DNA of 64,000 bases from JAGWBJ01 sp034423015 (GCA_034423015.1 DAOUJG010000012.1:6330-70329), one strand, 5' to 3'; shown: positions 49,917 to 59,691, counted from the stretch's first letter. Numbers and translations: made by a program. Notes: generated from the letters alone by a model not told the origin.

Positions 49917-50693
49917 TCACTCGACCAACTGGAAATGCGTTCGCCACAGACCCCCGAAGAAGCCTTTCAGCCGGGCCTCGATAATGGACTCGTGCCGCTC
50001 TTGAGCAGCAATGAAGTAGACCCGTGCCGTGCCACGGCGGTACCACAATGCCAACGGTCTACGGAGCATGTCGAGGCTCGACCGCAGGCTTACCCGCAGC
50101 TGTTCAATCTGCTGATGGGCGTTACCGAGGCGGCCCAGGTGATGGTAAATGACGAGGCTCTGACTTCGCTCTAAGAAAGGGCGGACCTCCTCGACAAATA
50201 CGTGCTTGAGGCCGGCCTTGCCGAAACGGTCCGCCTTTTCGGAGACTCCATTGTCCGGATCGAAGAATACAAGCTCCGATCCGATGGTGGCTTCCAGCGC
50301 GCCCGCGAGCCAGTTCTCGCGGTTCGCCTGTCTTGAAGGCCGCGACGTTCCAGGCGTGTAGGGCAGGGGGCTCTCGTAGAACGTTGTGTCGGGTGGAAGA
50401 ACGCCCCTGCGCTGGACCGCGGTGATATTGCGGTCGCCTCCGGCCACCATCTGACGAAGTGCCTCGTAAAGCGGAGGGTCGCAATCGCGAAATCTGGAGC
50501 GGTTGATTGGGCTGTCTGCAAGGTAGCGTGTGAGCCTGCCGTCCGTGCCATGAGGGTCGTGAGGGTTGAGGTACCAAACGACACCTAGGCGTAACCCCGG
50601 ATCGGAGGTTGAGTCTTCCTTCAGCCCAGAAAGAAAACGCAACAGCCCATACTTGCCAAAGTCCCCAACGTCGCCGACGTACTTATTCTGCAT
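49917..50693 (-). CDS. Conserved hypothetical protein (MQNKYVGD-type)
   Basis: This 258-residue protein begins MQNKYVGDVGDFGKYGLLR, a strongly conserved N-terminus in a widespread group of bacterial hypotheticals. Middle motifs are VVWYLNPHD, FFDPDNGV and SLVIYHHLGR, and the FDPDNG/YHHL segments recall methyltransferase-like or nuclease-like active sites but are not diagnostic. No signal peptide. It is encoded head-to-head with nothing obvious; the GC-poorer composition resembles accessory genes. Function unknown. Confidence 0.75.
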   Translation of the reverse strand: MQNKYVGDVGDFGKYGLLRFLSGLKEDSTSDPGLRLGVVWYLNPHDPHGTDGRLTRYLADSPINRSRFRDCDPPLYEALRQMVAGGDRNITAVQRRGVLPPDTTFYESPLPYTPGTSRPSRQANRENWLAGALEATIGSELVFFDPDNGVSEKADRFGKAGLKHVFVEEVRPFLERSQSLVIYHHLGRLGNAHQQIEQLRVSLRSSLDMLRRPLALWYRRGTARVYFIAAQERHESIIEARLKGFFGGLWRTHFQLVE

Positions 50694-50714
50694 GGGAGTA
50701 GCCGCTGACCGGGT

Positions 50715-51686
50715 TTACGTAGACCCGAGGGGCGCCACGCTGAAGACGACGGAGAAGGGCTTGCAGTAGATGACCACGCTGTTGAACACCGACACGTCCA
50801 GGCCCGCGGGAATCGGGTAGTTCTGGTTCCCCCGGTTGCCCTTCAGGCCTCCCAGGTCCACGTACCCCTCCAGCTTGACATCCTCGGGACTGGTCGGGTC
50901 CTGGTGGGGAGACAGGAACACGTGGAGGGCCGGCCCGTTGGTCACGTCGAGGTTTTCCAACCGCAGCAGGTGGCCGCCGTCGGGAGTGGTAAAGATGGTC
51001 GCCTGGCCGCTCCCCCGGTGAAAGCTGTCGGCGTCCCTGAAGTCGCCCCGCTTTATCTCCCGTACCTGGGCTTCGCCAGGGGCCATCGCCATGATGACCG
51101 GCTCCATCATGCCGGCGCCCTGTTCCACCATCTCCATGCCGGCGCTCAGTTCCGCCATCTCCACATCGGGATCCACGCCGGCGCTCTGTTCCGACATCTC
51201 CATGTCAGCAACGTCGCGGACCATGGTGAAGCCCTCCATGAGGTCGGCATAGTCGTCGTCGCTCATTGCGGTGATGGGCTCGCCGGCCTCCATCATCGCG
51301 CCGGCGTCTATGACCGACGCCGGGGGCATCTCCTCCCTCATCACCGGGTCGTCGACCATCGCCATCCCGGCCAGGACCTCCTCTACGTTGGTCCGTTCCA
51401 TTCCCTCGGGCACCGCGGCGTTGAGGGCGAAGGGGAACTCCTCCTCCACGGTGACGTTGGTGAAGAGGGGAGACCCCAGCGACCAGCCGATCCAGAGGGT
51501 GACGGCCAGCACGGGGACCGCGGCTATGCCGAAGGCCACGCGATGGCGCAGGACGATCAGGTGCCAACCGCGCCAGTAGGCGAAGGCGAGGGCCGCGGCT
51601 ATGAGCACCAGGGTCGCGGCCCCGATGGCCCAACGGTACTCGTACAGGTCGGCCAGCGCCCGTTCAACATCACCGATAGTCGACAT
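50715..51686 (-). CDS. Membrane-anchored DM13-domain protein
   Basis: This 323-residue protein has two hydrophobic helices (about residues 18-38 and 48-68), a long acidic, methionine-rich region (about 75-200) with repeated EM-x2-SAG/QGAG units, and a C-terminal DM13 domain (about 215-323): GDFRDADSFHRGSG, LRLENLDVTNGPALHVFLS, YVDLGGLKGNRGNQNYPIP and VVIYCKPFSVVFS with the conserved cysteine. DM13 domains are proposed redox/electron-transfer modules on cell surfaces. The Met-rich spacer may bind copper; that is an inference. Confidence 0.85.
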   Translation of the reverse strand: MSTIGDVERALADLYEYRWAIGAATLVLIAAALAFAYWRGWHLIVLRHRVAFGIAAVPVLAVTLWIGWSLGSPLFTNVTVEEEFPFALNAAVPEGMERTNVEEVLAGMAMVDDPVMREEMPPASVIDAGAMMEAGEPITAMSDDDYADLMEGFTMVRDVADMEMSEQSAGVDPDVEMAELSAGMEMVEQGAGMMEPVIMAMAPGEAQVREIKRGDFRDADSFHRGSGQATIFTTPDGGHLLRLENLDVTNGPALHVFLSPHQDPTSPEDVKLEGYVDLGGLKGNRGNQNYPIPAGLDVSVFNSVVIYCKPFSVVFSVAPLGST

Positions 51687-51866
51687 TACACCCCCGATGC
51701 TCTATTGCTTTCGAGTCCATACCCAGTGAGGTCCGAAGACCCAGCCCGCCCGGTCCACCGGTCACTGTAATAAATGTTCCCTGCATCTGCAATGGCCGGC
51801 GGGCAGAACCCCTTTGGAAATGCTACGGCCTCCGCCGGAAAATGGATGGGTGGCGGACCTGCTCGG

Positions 51867-53000
51867 TCAGTCGGCGCCGGCGAATCGGGGCATCACCTTC
51901 GTGGCGAAGTTCTCCAGGTTCTTCAGCGACTTGAGGAGGGGAATCCCCATGTGGGAGAACTCCACCAGCAGATGGTCCAGCCGGCACACCTCGCGCAGCT
52001 CCTGGACCTTCTCGACCACGTTCTCCGGGGACCCCACGAGCAGGGTACGCGGCTCCAGGAAGTCCCAGTCGAGAGCCACGCCGGGGTCCAGGACCTCGTC
52101 CGGGTTCGTGAACACCTGCCTGCCTCGAAACGGGTCGTTGAACACAAAGGAGGACATGATGCCCTCCTCGGCGTCCCGGCGCGCCTCCTCCATCGAAGAG
52201 GCCACGTAAGTGGAGCGCATAACCGCCTGGTCTTCTCCCAAAGCGAAGGGCCTCTCCTCCCGCTCGGTCCTGACCCGGGCGTAGAGCTCCATCCGCTGCC
52301 TGATCCTCAGGGCCGGAGGCTGCCAGTAGCACGCCTTCAGCCCCAGCTCTGCCGCCGTCGTTACCGACCGGTCGGTGGAGACGGTCATCCACAGGGGAGG
52401 ATGCGGCCTCTGGTAGGGCCTGGGCGTCACCCGTAGCTTCGTGACTCTCTCCCCGTCCTGCCAGGCGGGATTCGGCGGGTAGAGGGGATGGGAGAAGACG
52501 GTGTTTTCGGCGGGGAACCGGTAGTTGGTCCCATCATACGAGAAATACTCGTCGGACCAGATAGTCCGCACGATCTCAACCGTCTCTCTGAACAGCTCCC
52601 GGTTCTCCCTGTCCATCCTCGGGTCCGCGTGGGGATGGAACTGAGGACCCTCGTACGGCCATATTCCCCTGCCGAAGCCGACCTCCACCCGGCCCCTGGT
52701 CATGTTGTCCAGGGTCGCGAGGTCCTCGGCGAGGCGTATCGGATGCCACCACGGGGCGATGTTGGCCATCTGTCCGATGCGAATCCTGGAGGTCCTGGCG
52801 GCCAGGTCAGCACCCAGCAGGACCGGGTTCGGGATGTCGCCCACCCCGTAGGGCCCAAAGTGGTGCTCGCCCAGCCAAATGGCCTCGAAGCCCAGCTCCT
52901 CGGCCAGGATGGTCTGCTGCCTGAGGTTGTCCAGCAACCCGTCGGAGCCGGTGGCCTCCCCGGCCGAGGCCGCGACCGTCGTGAAGACGTCAAATCTCAT
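51867..53000 (-). CDS. LLM-class flavin-dependent oxidoreductase
   Basis: This luciferase-like monooxygenase of about 377 residues has the TIM-barrel start MRFDVFTTV, the GEHHFGP motif, LLGADLAARTSRIRIGQM, the flavin region LDNMTRGRVEVGFGRG and the terminal VGSPENVVEKVQEL. These proteins use F420H2 or FMNH2. ATG at 53000 follows GGAGGTTGG; a longer ATG form at 53015 lacks a good site. Next to an amidohydrolase-2 gene on the opposite strand, a common pairing in Chloroflexota catabolism. Confidence 0.9.
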   Translation of the reverse strand: MRFDVFTTVAASAGEATGSDGLLDNLRQQTILAEELGFEAIWLGEHHFGPYGVGDIPNPVLLGADLAARTSRIRIGQMANIAPWWHPIRLAEDLATLDNMTRGRVEVGFGRGIWPYEGPQFHPHADPRMDRENRELFRETVEIVRTIWSDEYFSYDGTNYRFPAENTVFSHPLYPPNPAWQDGERVTKLRVTPRPYQRPHPPLWMTVSTDRSVTTAAELGLKACYWQPPALRIRQRMELYARVRTEREERPFALGEDQAVMRSTYVASSMEEARRDAEEGIMSSFVFNDPFRGRQVFTNPDEVLDPGVALDWDFLEPRTLLVGSPENVVEKVQELREVCRLDHLLVEFSHMGIPLLKSLKNLENFATKVMPRFAGAD

Positions 53001-53175
53001 TCTTCCAACCTCCAAGTCCCGCAGGACAATCGTGGCCTGCGGGCCGCCATGCTACAAGGACCCACCCACGCCATAGAGGCCGGTATCCCGAATAAGGACG
53101 CGGACCCGCGGTGGTATAATCGGCCTGCTACAGAAGCCACGGCCAGGGGACGCGGACCCACGAAGGGAGCATACC

Positions 53176-54012
53176 ATGCTGATCGTCGACGCGCAGGTCC
53201 ATATCTGGCGCTCCGGGCCGCCCAGGCCGAACCCGGCACACCGGCAGGTGCTCTCCTTCTCGGCGGCCGAGCTGCTGAAGGAGATGGACGAGGCAGGGGT
53301 CGACGCGGCCGTGATACATCCGCCGGAATGGGACCGTACCTCCAGTGAGCTGGCCATGGAGGCGGCAAGCGAGCACCCCAGCCGTCTGTCGGTGCTGGGG
53401 AACTTCCCGCTGGACGCCCCGGAGAGCCGGTCGCTGGTGGACGGATGGAGGCAACGGCCGGGAATGATGGGGCTGCGCTTCTCGTTCATGGAGCCCCGCC
53501 AGGAGACCTGGCTGACGGACGGCACCATGGACTGGCTGTGGCCCGCCGCCGAGAGGGCCGGGGTGCCCATCGCCCTCTCCTTCGTGATCATGCGGGACCG
53601 GGCCGGCTTCCTTCCGGAGGTCGGCCGGATCGCCGAGCGGCATCCAGGGCTGCGGCTGAGCGTGGTACACATGGGAAGACCCTCGGGCTCCAAGGACGAG
53701 GCCGCTTTCGCGACCCTCCCGGACCTGCTGGCCCTGGCCAGGCACCCCAACGTGGCGGTCCAGGCTACAGGGGCGCCCAGCTACTCCAGCGAGCCATACC
53801 CCTTCGGCAACATCCACAAGTACCTGCGGCAGATCTACGAGGCGTTCGGCCCCGAGCGGATCTTCTGGGGCACCGACATCACCCGCATGCCCTGCTCCTG
53901 GCGGCAGTGCGTCACCCTCTTTACCGAGGAGCTGCCGTGGCTGTCGGAGAGCGACAAAGAGCTGATCATGGGGCGGGCCCTCTGCCGGTGGCTCGACTGG
54001 AAGCTGCCATGA
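53176..54012 (+). CDS. Amidohydrolase-2 family hydrolase/decarboxylase
   Basis: This 278-residue TIM barrel begins MLIVDAQVHIW, with the D-x-H part of the metal motif (the second His of HxH is replaced by Ile-Trp). Other family features are GVDAAVIHPPEW, LSVVHMGRP with the metal His, and the C-terminal ERIFWGTDITRMP with the metal Asp. Substrate unknown. A second paralogue is at 14780-15631. AAGGGAG precedes the ATG. Convergent with the scramblase-like gene. Confidence 0.82.
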   Translation: MLIVDAQVHIWRSGPPRPNPAHRQVLSFSAAELLKEMDEAGVDAAVIHPPEWDRTSSELAMEAASEHPSRLSVLGNFPLDAPESRSLVDGWRQRPGMMGLRFSFMEPRQETWLTDGTMDWLWPAAERAGVPIALSFVIMRDRAGFLPEVGRIAERHPGLRLSVVHMGRPSGSKDEAAFATLPDLLALARHPNVAVQATGAPSYSSEPYPFGNIHKYLRQIYEAFGPERIFWGTDITRMPCSWRQCVTLFTEELPWLSESDKELIMGRALCRWLDWKLP

Positions 54013-54034
54013 GCCCACGGGGCGTGAGGCCGGC

Positions 54035-54634
54035 TTAGCTGTCCTCGAAGAAGCCCAGGTCGACGGCGAAGGCAGTGGCGAGGACGAGGTACTGGAGGTC
54101 ATCGTCGCCGTGTTCCACCGGGAGCTCCACCAGGAAGGAGTCGGCGTCGGTGAACATCTCCCGGCCTATTCCGCTCCACCGCTTGGTGACCCTGCCAATC
54201 TCCTGGCCGAGCCGGTAGATGATGAAGGTGTAGCGCCGGAACACGGAGCCGTTCACCTCAGCGACAACGTTCCCTTGGGCATCCTCGATGACCAGCCGTC
54301 GTTTCAGGATGCCGAACTTGCGGCGTATGGCGCCCAGAGGCCGCCCGTCGGCGCCATGGACCTGCAGGTTCATGAAGAACCAGAAGAAGGCGCGGCTCGC
54401 GACCAGGACGTCCCGGCCGCCCAGGTCGGTAATGTGGAGGGTCAGGGGCCGGTTGCGCTTGAGGAACAGCCTGCCCAACGTCCCCGACTCCTCATAGGCC
54501 CACATGACGGCCTGGCCCTCCGGCGTCATCACCTCGTAGCGGTTTCTCGTTTCGATGCCCGTGACGGCCTCAAACCCCTCGACTCTCTGCTTTACGAACA
54601 GCCGACCGTCCTGCGCCAGACTCCTTATCGACAT
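54035..54634 (-). CDS. Phospholipid scramblase / LURP-one-like protein
   Basis: This roughly 199-residue protein has the tubby-like beta-barrel pattern of LURP-one/scramblase families: LFVKQRVEGFEAVTGIETRNRYEV at the start (broken here by the usual loop), TLHITDLGGRDVLVASR, FGILKRRLVIEDAQGNVVAEVNG, and the C-terminal hydrophobic helix VLATAFAVDLGFF. In bacteria the function is unknown; a role in membrane lipid contact is assumed from the fold. ATG at 54634 or 54640 are equally near an AGGAGGTGGGG site. Confidence 0.8.
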   Translation of the reverse strand: MSIRSLAQDGRLFVKQRVEGFEAVTGIETRNRYEVMTPEGQAVMWAYEESGTLGRLFLKRNRPLTLHITDLGGRDVLVASRAFFWFFMNLQVHGADGRPLGAIRRKFGILKRRLVIEDAQGNVVAEVNGSVFRRYTFIIYRLGQEIGRVTKRWSGIGREMFTDADSFLVELPVEHGDDDLQYLVLATAFAVDLGFFEDS

Positions 54635-54770
54635 CCCCACCTCCTCTTTCGTCTGCCATTATTCTACCCGCTCCACTCCCACTTCCGCCAATGCGACATT
54701 GCTGTTAACCTGTCAATTGTTCCACAAGGGCGGGGCAGACCGATCCAGGGAAAGGGGAGTCCGGACTGCT

Positions 54771-56438
54771 GTGAACGTGAGACGGTGGCCGTTCTTCTTT
54801 CCCAGGCAGCTCAGCTACGGGCTGGCCGACCTCCGCGGCGACGTTTTCGGGGGCATAACGGCGGGCAGCATAGCCTTGCCTGCCGCCATCGGATACGGGG
54901 TGATATCCGGTCTGGGCCCGACGGCCGGCCTGTACGGCGCCGTGGCGGTCAGCTTTTTCGCCGGTGTCTTTGGGGGGACCAGGGGACTCATCTCCGGTCC
55001 CAACATACTAGTCACCCTCGTCATGGCGGCGGTGGTGGCGGAGTACGCCGCCACCATCGAGGAGGCGGTGACCGTAGCCATATTGGCGGGCCTGATACAG
55101 ATGGCCTTTGGTCTGCTGGGCCTGGGCCGCTATGCGCTGTATCTTCCCTCCTCGTTGACTTCCGGGTTCTTCAGCGGCTTCGGAGTCTTGCTCCTGATAA
55201 AGCAGGGGCTCCTGGCGTTGGGCTCTTCGCCGGCGGGGAGCGCCGTGGACAACCTGAAGGCCTTGCCGTCGGCAATGGCCGACGCAAACCATTACGCCCT
55301 CGCCCTGGCCGTCATCTGCGTGGCGTTGGGGCTGGCGTGGCGGGGAAGGCTTGCACGGTTGGCTCCGGCTCCCTTCGTGGTCCTGGTTGCCGGGACAGTG
55401 CTGGGGGTGTTGTGGTTTCGGGACGCTCCCGCCATCGGCAACATTCCCCAGAGCCTCCCGGTCCCCGAGCTGCCGGCCATATCCCTGGAGTTCTTGCTGC
55501 GGGCCGTGCAGCCGGCCTTCGCGATGGCCCTGCTCAGCTCGGTCTCCACGCTGATGGTGGCCCTGCACGTGGATACGATCACGGGGACCCAACACCGGCC
55601 CAACCGGGAGACCATGGCCCAGGGAATCGGAAACGTCGCGGCGGGCCTGGTTGGAGGACTACCGGGGGGTATCAGCCCGGGCACTCTCGTCAACGCCTAC
55701 AGCGGCGGACGGACCCCGGTGGCCAGCGTGACGGTGACGGCGCTGTTTCTGATAGTCATCCTCGTCCTGGCGCCGGTGGCCGAGCGAGTCCCCCTCGCCG
55801 TCCTGGCCGGCATCCTGATCATAAACGGCTGGAGCTACATCGACTGGCGTTCGATCACCCGCATTCACCGCATCCCGCGCAGCTTCGCCCTGGTGATGCT
55901 GGTCACCTTCTGCCTCATCCTGTTCGTAGACATCAACGCCGCCATAGTGATCGGTCTGGTCGTCGCCGGCTTGGCCGGCGCCCGACGCCAGGAGACTCTG
56001 GAGGTGAAGTCCCTGGTCTCAGTGCCCCTGCTGGACCGGGCTGTCCTCGAGGAAGCCGACATGGAGGATGACGCCGACCCCTTCCAGGCCCGCACCGGTC
56101 TGGTGGTATTCCCCGACCGGGTCACCGTGGCGTCGGCCCGGGAGGTGGGCCGCATAGTCCGCCCCGACATCCGGCGACAGCAGGTCATGGTCTTCGACAT
56201 GTCCAGGACGGAGTACGTGGACGACTCCGCCGCCATGATCATCGGCGACCTGATCCGGATAGCCACGTCCCTGCGGGGGCGCGCCTTCATAATCTCCGGG
56301 CTGACCGACGACGTGGCGGACACCCTGTACTCCCTTGGAGTGCTGGACCGGGTGCCGCGGGAGCACGTGGTGGCGGACATGGAGGAGGCGAAGCAGATAA
56401 TTCGCCCTCTGCTCCAGGAGAAGAAAGAAGCCCAGTAG
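54771..56438 (+). CDS. SulP (SLC26) anion transporter with STAS domain
   Basis: This 555-residue transporter has about 12-14 helices, the SulP opening GLADLRGDVFGGITAGSIALP, GPTAGLYGA and the QGIGNVAAGLVGG signature, and a C-terminal STAS domain (about residues 445-550) with MVFDMSRTEYVDDSA. SulP proteins carry sulfate, bicarbonate or other anions. The frame is open upstream, but the first 72 codons are not hydrophobic and have no family match, so GTG at 54771 is preferred; AAAGGGGAG lies 11-12 bases before it. No neighbour indicates the anion. Confidence 0.88.
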   Translation: MNVRRWPFFFPRQLSYGLADLRGDVFGGITAGSIALPAAIGYGVISGLGPTAGLYGAVAVSFFAGVFGGTRGLISGPNILVTLVMAAVVAEYAATIEEAVTVAILAGLIQMAFGLLGLGRYALYLPSSLTSGFFSGFGVLLLIKQGLLALGSSPAGSAVDNLKALPSAMADANHYALALAVICVALGLAWRGRLARLAPAPFVVLVAGTVLGVLWFRDAPAIGNIPQSLPVPELPAISLEFLLRAVQPAFAMALLSSVSTLMVALHVDTITGTQHRPNRETMAQGIGNVAAGLVGGLPGGISPGTLVNAYSGGRTPVASVTVTALFLIVILVLAPVAERVPLAVLAGILIINGWSYIDWRSITRIHRIPRSFALVMLVTFCLILFVDINAAIVIGLVVAGLAGARRQETLEVKSLVSVPLLDRAVLEEADMEDDADPFQARTGLVVFPDRVTVASAREVGRIVRPDIRRQQVMVFDMSRTEYVDDSAAMIIGDLIRIATSLRGRAFIISGLTDDVADTLYSLGVLDRVPREHVVADMEEAKQIIRPLLQEKKEAQ

Positions 56439-56484
56439 CAAAGAAGGGACGGTCGGAGGGCTCTGAGACTCGGGGTTGGAGGAC

Positions 56485-57492
56485 CTAGCCGGGGTCCTGG
56501 TTCAGCTGGGCGAGGACGTCCTGCCACCACCCCTTGTTCTGGGTGCCCTTGCCGGACCGCACCTGTACGACTCCGTTTCTGTCCACGCCGACCTTGGTCG
56601 ACTGGACCGTCACCCTGTAGGCGCGGACGGTATCCGAGTCGGTTGCGGCCATGGGGAAGGTGTACCCACGGGAGTCCCTGTAGGACCTGACCTCGTCCGA
56701 CCCCTCGCCGGGGTCGGTGCCCACGGCCACGACTACCACGTCACCGAACTGGTCCGTCAACTCGTGCAGCGTCCGTAACTCGGCGCGGCAGTGGGGTCAC
56801 CAGGTGGCAAAGAAATAGAGAATGAAGGGCCTGTTGCCCAGGAAGTCGGACAGGGCCAGCACCTCCCCATCCACCGTGGTGACCGAGAAGTCCGGGGCCG
56901 CCTGGCCGACCTCCGGCCCCACCTTCAGCGCCGGGGCAGGAGTCGGTTGCGGCGCCGGCGTTGCCGTGGGCGCCGGAGTGGGCAACGGGGTGGGAGTCGG
57001 CTGCGGCGCCGGAGTGGGAGTCGGTTGCGGCGCCGACGGCGCCGTGGGCGCTGGAGCGGGAGCCGCGGGCGTCGGGGTGCCGGCCGGAGCCCTGCCGGAG
57101 TCTTCCGTCACCGGTGTCGCCGCGGGCGCTGGAGTGGCCGGCTCGGTGGTAGGCGTGTCGACTGCTGCGTCGGTTGGACCTTCGGGCCTCGGTGTCGCCG
57201 TGGGCGCGGGAGCGGACGGCGTGGGAGTGGACGTGTCGACCGCCGACTTGACCGCGTCTTCCACCGCCAGCGTCAGCGCCGGCTGGTCGGAGCCGTCTGT
57301 AGCGGCGCTCCCGGCAGAGGATGGCACGGGAGTGTCCGCGGGTGGGGAGGTGGCTGCCGGACCCGAAGCGGTGGGACCGGCCTGCTCGGTGCGTCCGCCG
57401 TCGCCGCAAGCTGCCAGAAGCACACCCAGCAGGCAGGCCGAAACGAGCAAGCAGGCCCTCAGGAGCTTGGTGATGTTGCTGCTTCTCTCCAC
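56485..57492 (-). CDS. TlpA-like lipoprotein with in-frame TGA at CxxC (probable selenoprotein)
   Basis: One frame runs from a GTG at 57492 to a stop at 56485. It has a lipobox LLAAC (residue 28 or so), a long Pro/Thr/Ala linker (about 35-170) and a TlpA/thioredoxin domain. The active site reads ATW-[TGA]-PHCRAEL: TGA at 56799-56797 (residue 232) exactly replaces the first cysteine of CPHC and the second is C235. The domain continues normally (LTDQFGDVVVVAVG, YTFPMAATD, cis-Pro-like VGVDRNGVV). A hairpin, GCGCCG/CGG-A-CGC with loop AGTTA (56769-56786), begins 10 bases after the TGA and its loop is 16 bases away. This strongly suggests a selenocysteine, UPHC, in an exported disulfide reductase. 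Confidence 0.82.
56769..56799 (-). promoter_or_regulatory. Candidate SECIS element downstream of TGA
   Basis: TGA (56799-56797), 10 bases, then stem GCGCCG (56786-56781), loop AGTTA (56780-56776) and CGGACGC (56775-56769) with one bulged A. Distance and GU-containing loop fit bacterial SECIS elements. Sequence-only inference. Confidence 0.55.
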
Positions 57493-57828
57493 GCTATTTC
57501 GAGGTCAAAGGTGTATGCCCCAACGAGGTGGCGTCGCCCGGCACCGGCGGGATTTCCTCGACAACCGGCATCCTACAGCTTACTCCGAGTTTGGGGCCAG
57601 TTTCAACCGCCAACGGCGCCCGCTCCGGCGTGCACAAGTACAGCTGGAACGAATGCCCCCTTGCCTTTCCCGGTCCTCCTATTGCAGGGTATGATATATG
57701 CTACAAGCCAGGTGCGGCCTGCTACATATACTATATACGAGCTAGCCCACCTGGCAGATTCGTCGCGAGACTGGGCTTCTTGTTCCCTGGAACTCGGCAC
57801 ATCGGGTGACGAGAGTGGAGGATGCCGG

Positions 57829-58131
57829 ATGAATACGACCAACGCGCTGGATGACAAGTTCGAAGATGCGGACAGGGGCCTGGAATGGCTGGAGAAGCTG
57901 GAGGCCCTGCAGGCCCGGTCTGCCTCGGACCAGGCCGCCTATGAGGTCGCCGAGTACGTGATGAAGCTGCGGACGGCGGTGACAGAGCTGGCCGGGGACC
58001 GCACGGCCTCCGAGCTGCGTGACGCCGTGGGAGCGGAGACGGCACAACTGGTGGAGGAGCTGCGGCAGGCGGGGGACAACGACTACTGGAACACCCGAGT
58101 CCGGCCGGCCCTGCTCAAATCGGACCCGTAG
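57829..58131 (+). CDS. Small helical hypothetical protein
   Basis: This 100-residue acidic, alpha-helical protein (LDDKFEDADRGLEWLEKLE and EYVMKLRTAVTELAG regions) has no signal peptide and no recognised domain. The ATG at 57829 lies after GTGGAGGATG. The frame extends upstream but those codons belong to the opposite strand's Pro-rich linker. It may be a coiled-coil accessory protein; function unknown. Confidence 0.6.
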   Translation: MNTTNALDDKFEDADRGLEWLEKLEALQARSASDQAAYEVAEYVMKLRTAVTELAGDRTASELRDAVGAETAQLVEELRQAGDNDYWNTRVRPALLKSDP

Positions 58132-58203
58132 CGTTACGACGTTCGGCTGGACGAACGGTCCGAAACCCCGTGAACGCCGACCCGGACATCGACGCGGTGG
58201 TTG

Positions 58204-58279
58204 TGGAGCTGAGGGGATTCGAACCCCCTGACCCCCTGCGTGCAAAGCAGGCGCTCTAACCAAGCTGAGCTAACCGCCC
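58204..58279 (-). tRNA. tRNA-Ala(TGC), chimeric acceptor
   Basis: The anticodon arm CCTGC-TTTGCAC-GCAGG (TGC) and T-arm with TTCGAAT are those of tRNA-Ala, and the 3' end CAGCTCC-A is normal. The 5' acceptor strand should be GGGGCTG but reads GGGCGGT, the sequence used by both intact valine tRNAs here, so four of seven pairs fail. One extra G is present before the T-arm. The tRNA is unlikely to function as drawn; it may be a recombination chimera or a boundary artefact. Confidence 0.65.
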
Positions 58280-58509
58280 ATGGGCACCAAATAGGACCTG
58301 GGTAATCTGGAATGACTCAGCGGATGATCCACGCTAACATAGGGCCTCCCCAAACCCACCACACAACCTAGGGCGGCCCAAGTTGTTGGGCTGGCTACGG
58401 AGGCCTTTGCTTTGGTGGCCTCGGCAGGGGGTCTAATAATCCTCGAGGCTAACAGACCGCCTAGTGCGACGAATGGGGCAGGACTACCGCGCCGAGGCAC
58501 GAATGGGCT

Positions 58510-59592
58510 TCAGGGCTGAGCTTCAAGACTATCCAGTCTATTTCTCAACTCGCCGATGATGGCTGGGTCATGGTCACTTTGGGCTTCACAGGATGCCAGT
58601 GCAGCCCTGGCCTGCCCCAATAGTACCTGTGCCGAAGCCATAGACCGATCAGGGACACGCGCATATTCAGCCAGCCTTATTTGCACCAGTAGACCGTAGC
58701 TGGGTGCTAGATTAACCTTGCGACGAATCTGTCTTTCGACGATTTCAAGAGACCCTGGAAGGTCGCCAGACAGATATAGCGCGCGCGCTGACAGGTGAGT
58801 AGCTATCTGTCGCTGACTCTCGTTTGCAGCCAATCTATCCAGTGCCTCTATATGCGTCTCCGCTTCACTTGGTTGTCCAGAATCTAACAGGAACGACACC
58901 AAGGTTCCGCGCGCTACAAACTGCTCCGGATCGAGGCAAACGGCTTCTGTCGCTTCCACAACAGCGGCTGCATCACACCCTAGAGCATTGAGGATCCTGG
59001 CCCGTCTGTGATGAAGACCCCATGAACCTGGATTACGAACCACCGCCAGATTCGCAGCTCTCAGGGCCTGCTCGTATTCCCCTGATTCCTCGTAGATACG
59101 GGCCTCTAAGTCTAGAGTATATGGGTTGTCTGACTCTATCTGTTTCGCTTTATCCAAGAAGACCAAGGCTTCCGAGACTCTCTTGAGGCGATACAAGCAT
59201 TCGGCCGCATCCCTTAGCGAGGCCACATGCTCCCTTTGGGCCAGTACTTCGGTGAAGACACTTAGGGCATCCTCGTAGCGCTGCTCTCGAAGTAGTCTCC
59301 AACCTCTGACATGCCTGATGCCGACATCTGTAGGACGTTCAGCCAGTAGCGTATCAATCAAATCATCAGCTTCATTCCACTGACGCTGACGAATCCGAAT
59401 CCTAGCGAGGTATTGGCGCATTCTCCAATTCGAGGGATCAGAATCCAGGACTTCTTGGATGCAAGCCTCAGCCATCTGAAACTGGCGGCGGTTGTAATGG
59501 GTGATTGCAGCCTGCGATAACTCTCCCATCAAGTCTCCTCTGATTCTACGGGCCTCCTGTAAATTGTTCGATATCGCATAAAGGCGAAACAC
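58510..59592 (-). pseudogene. TPR-repeat C-terminal part of a broken STAND protein
   Basis: This 360-residue reading frame is built of TPR-like helix pairs (for example NYTLDLEARIYEESGEYEQALRAA broken across a repeat, QRQWNEADDLIDTLL). It has no good start of its own; the same frame continues upstream through a TGA at 59692-59694 into the NTPase part, joining HLDH to DYRERAEQ. It is therefore best seen as the C-terminal sensor of the TIR-STAND gene rather than a separate protein, although independent translation from an internal ATG is possible. Lower GC than the rest of the window. Confidence 0.6.
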
Positions 59593-59691
59593 GGCCTGCA
59601 GTAATGGAACAAAGGATGGTGCCTCCGACGGTGTGGCACTAAAGTGCCTGTTGACCGCGATGGCTGCCTGCTCTGCTCTCTCCCTATAGTC

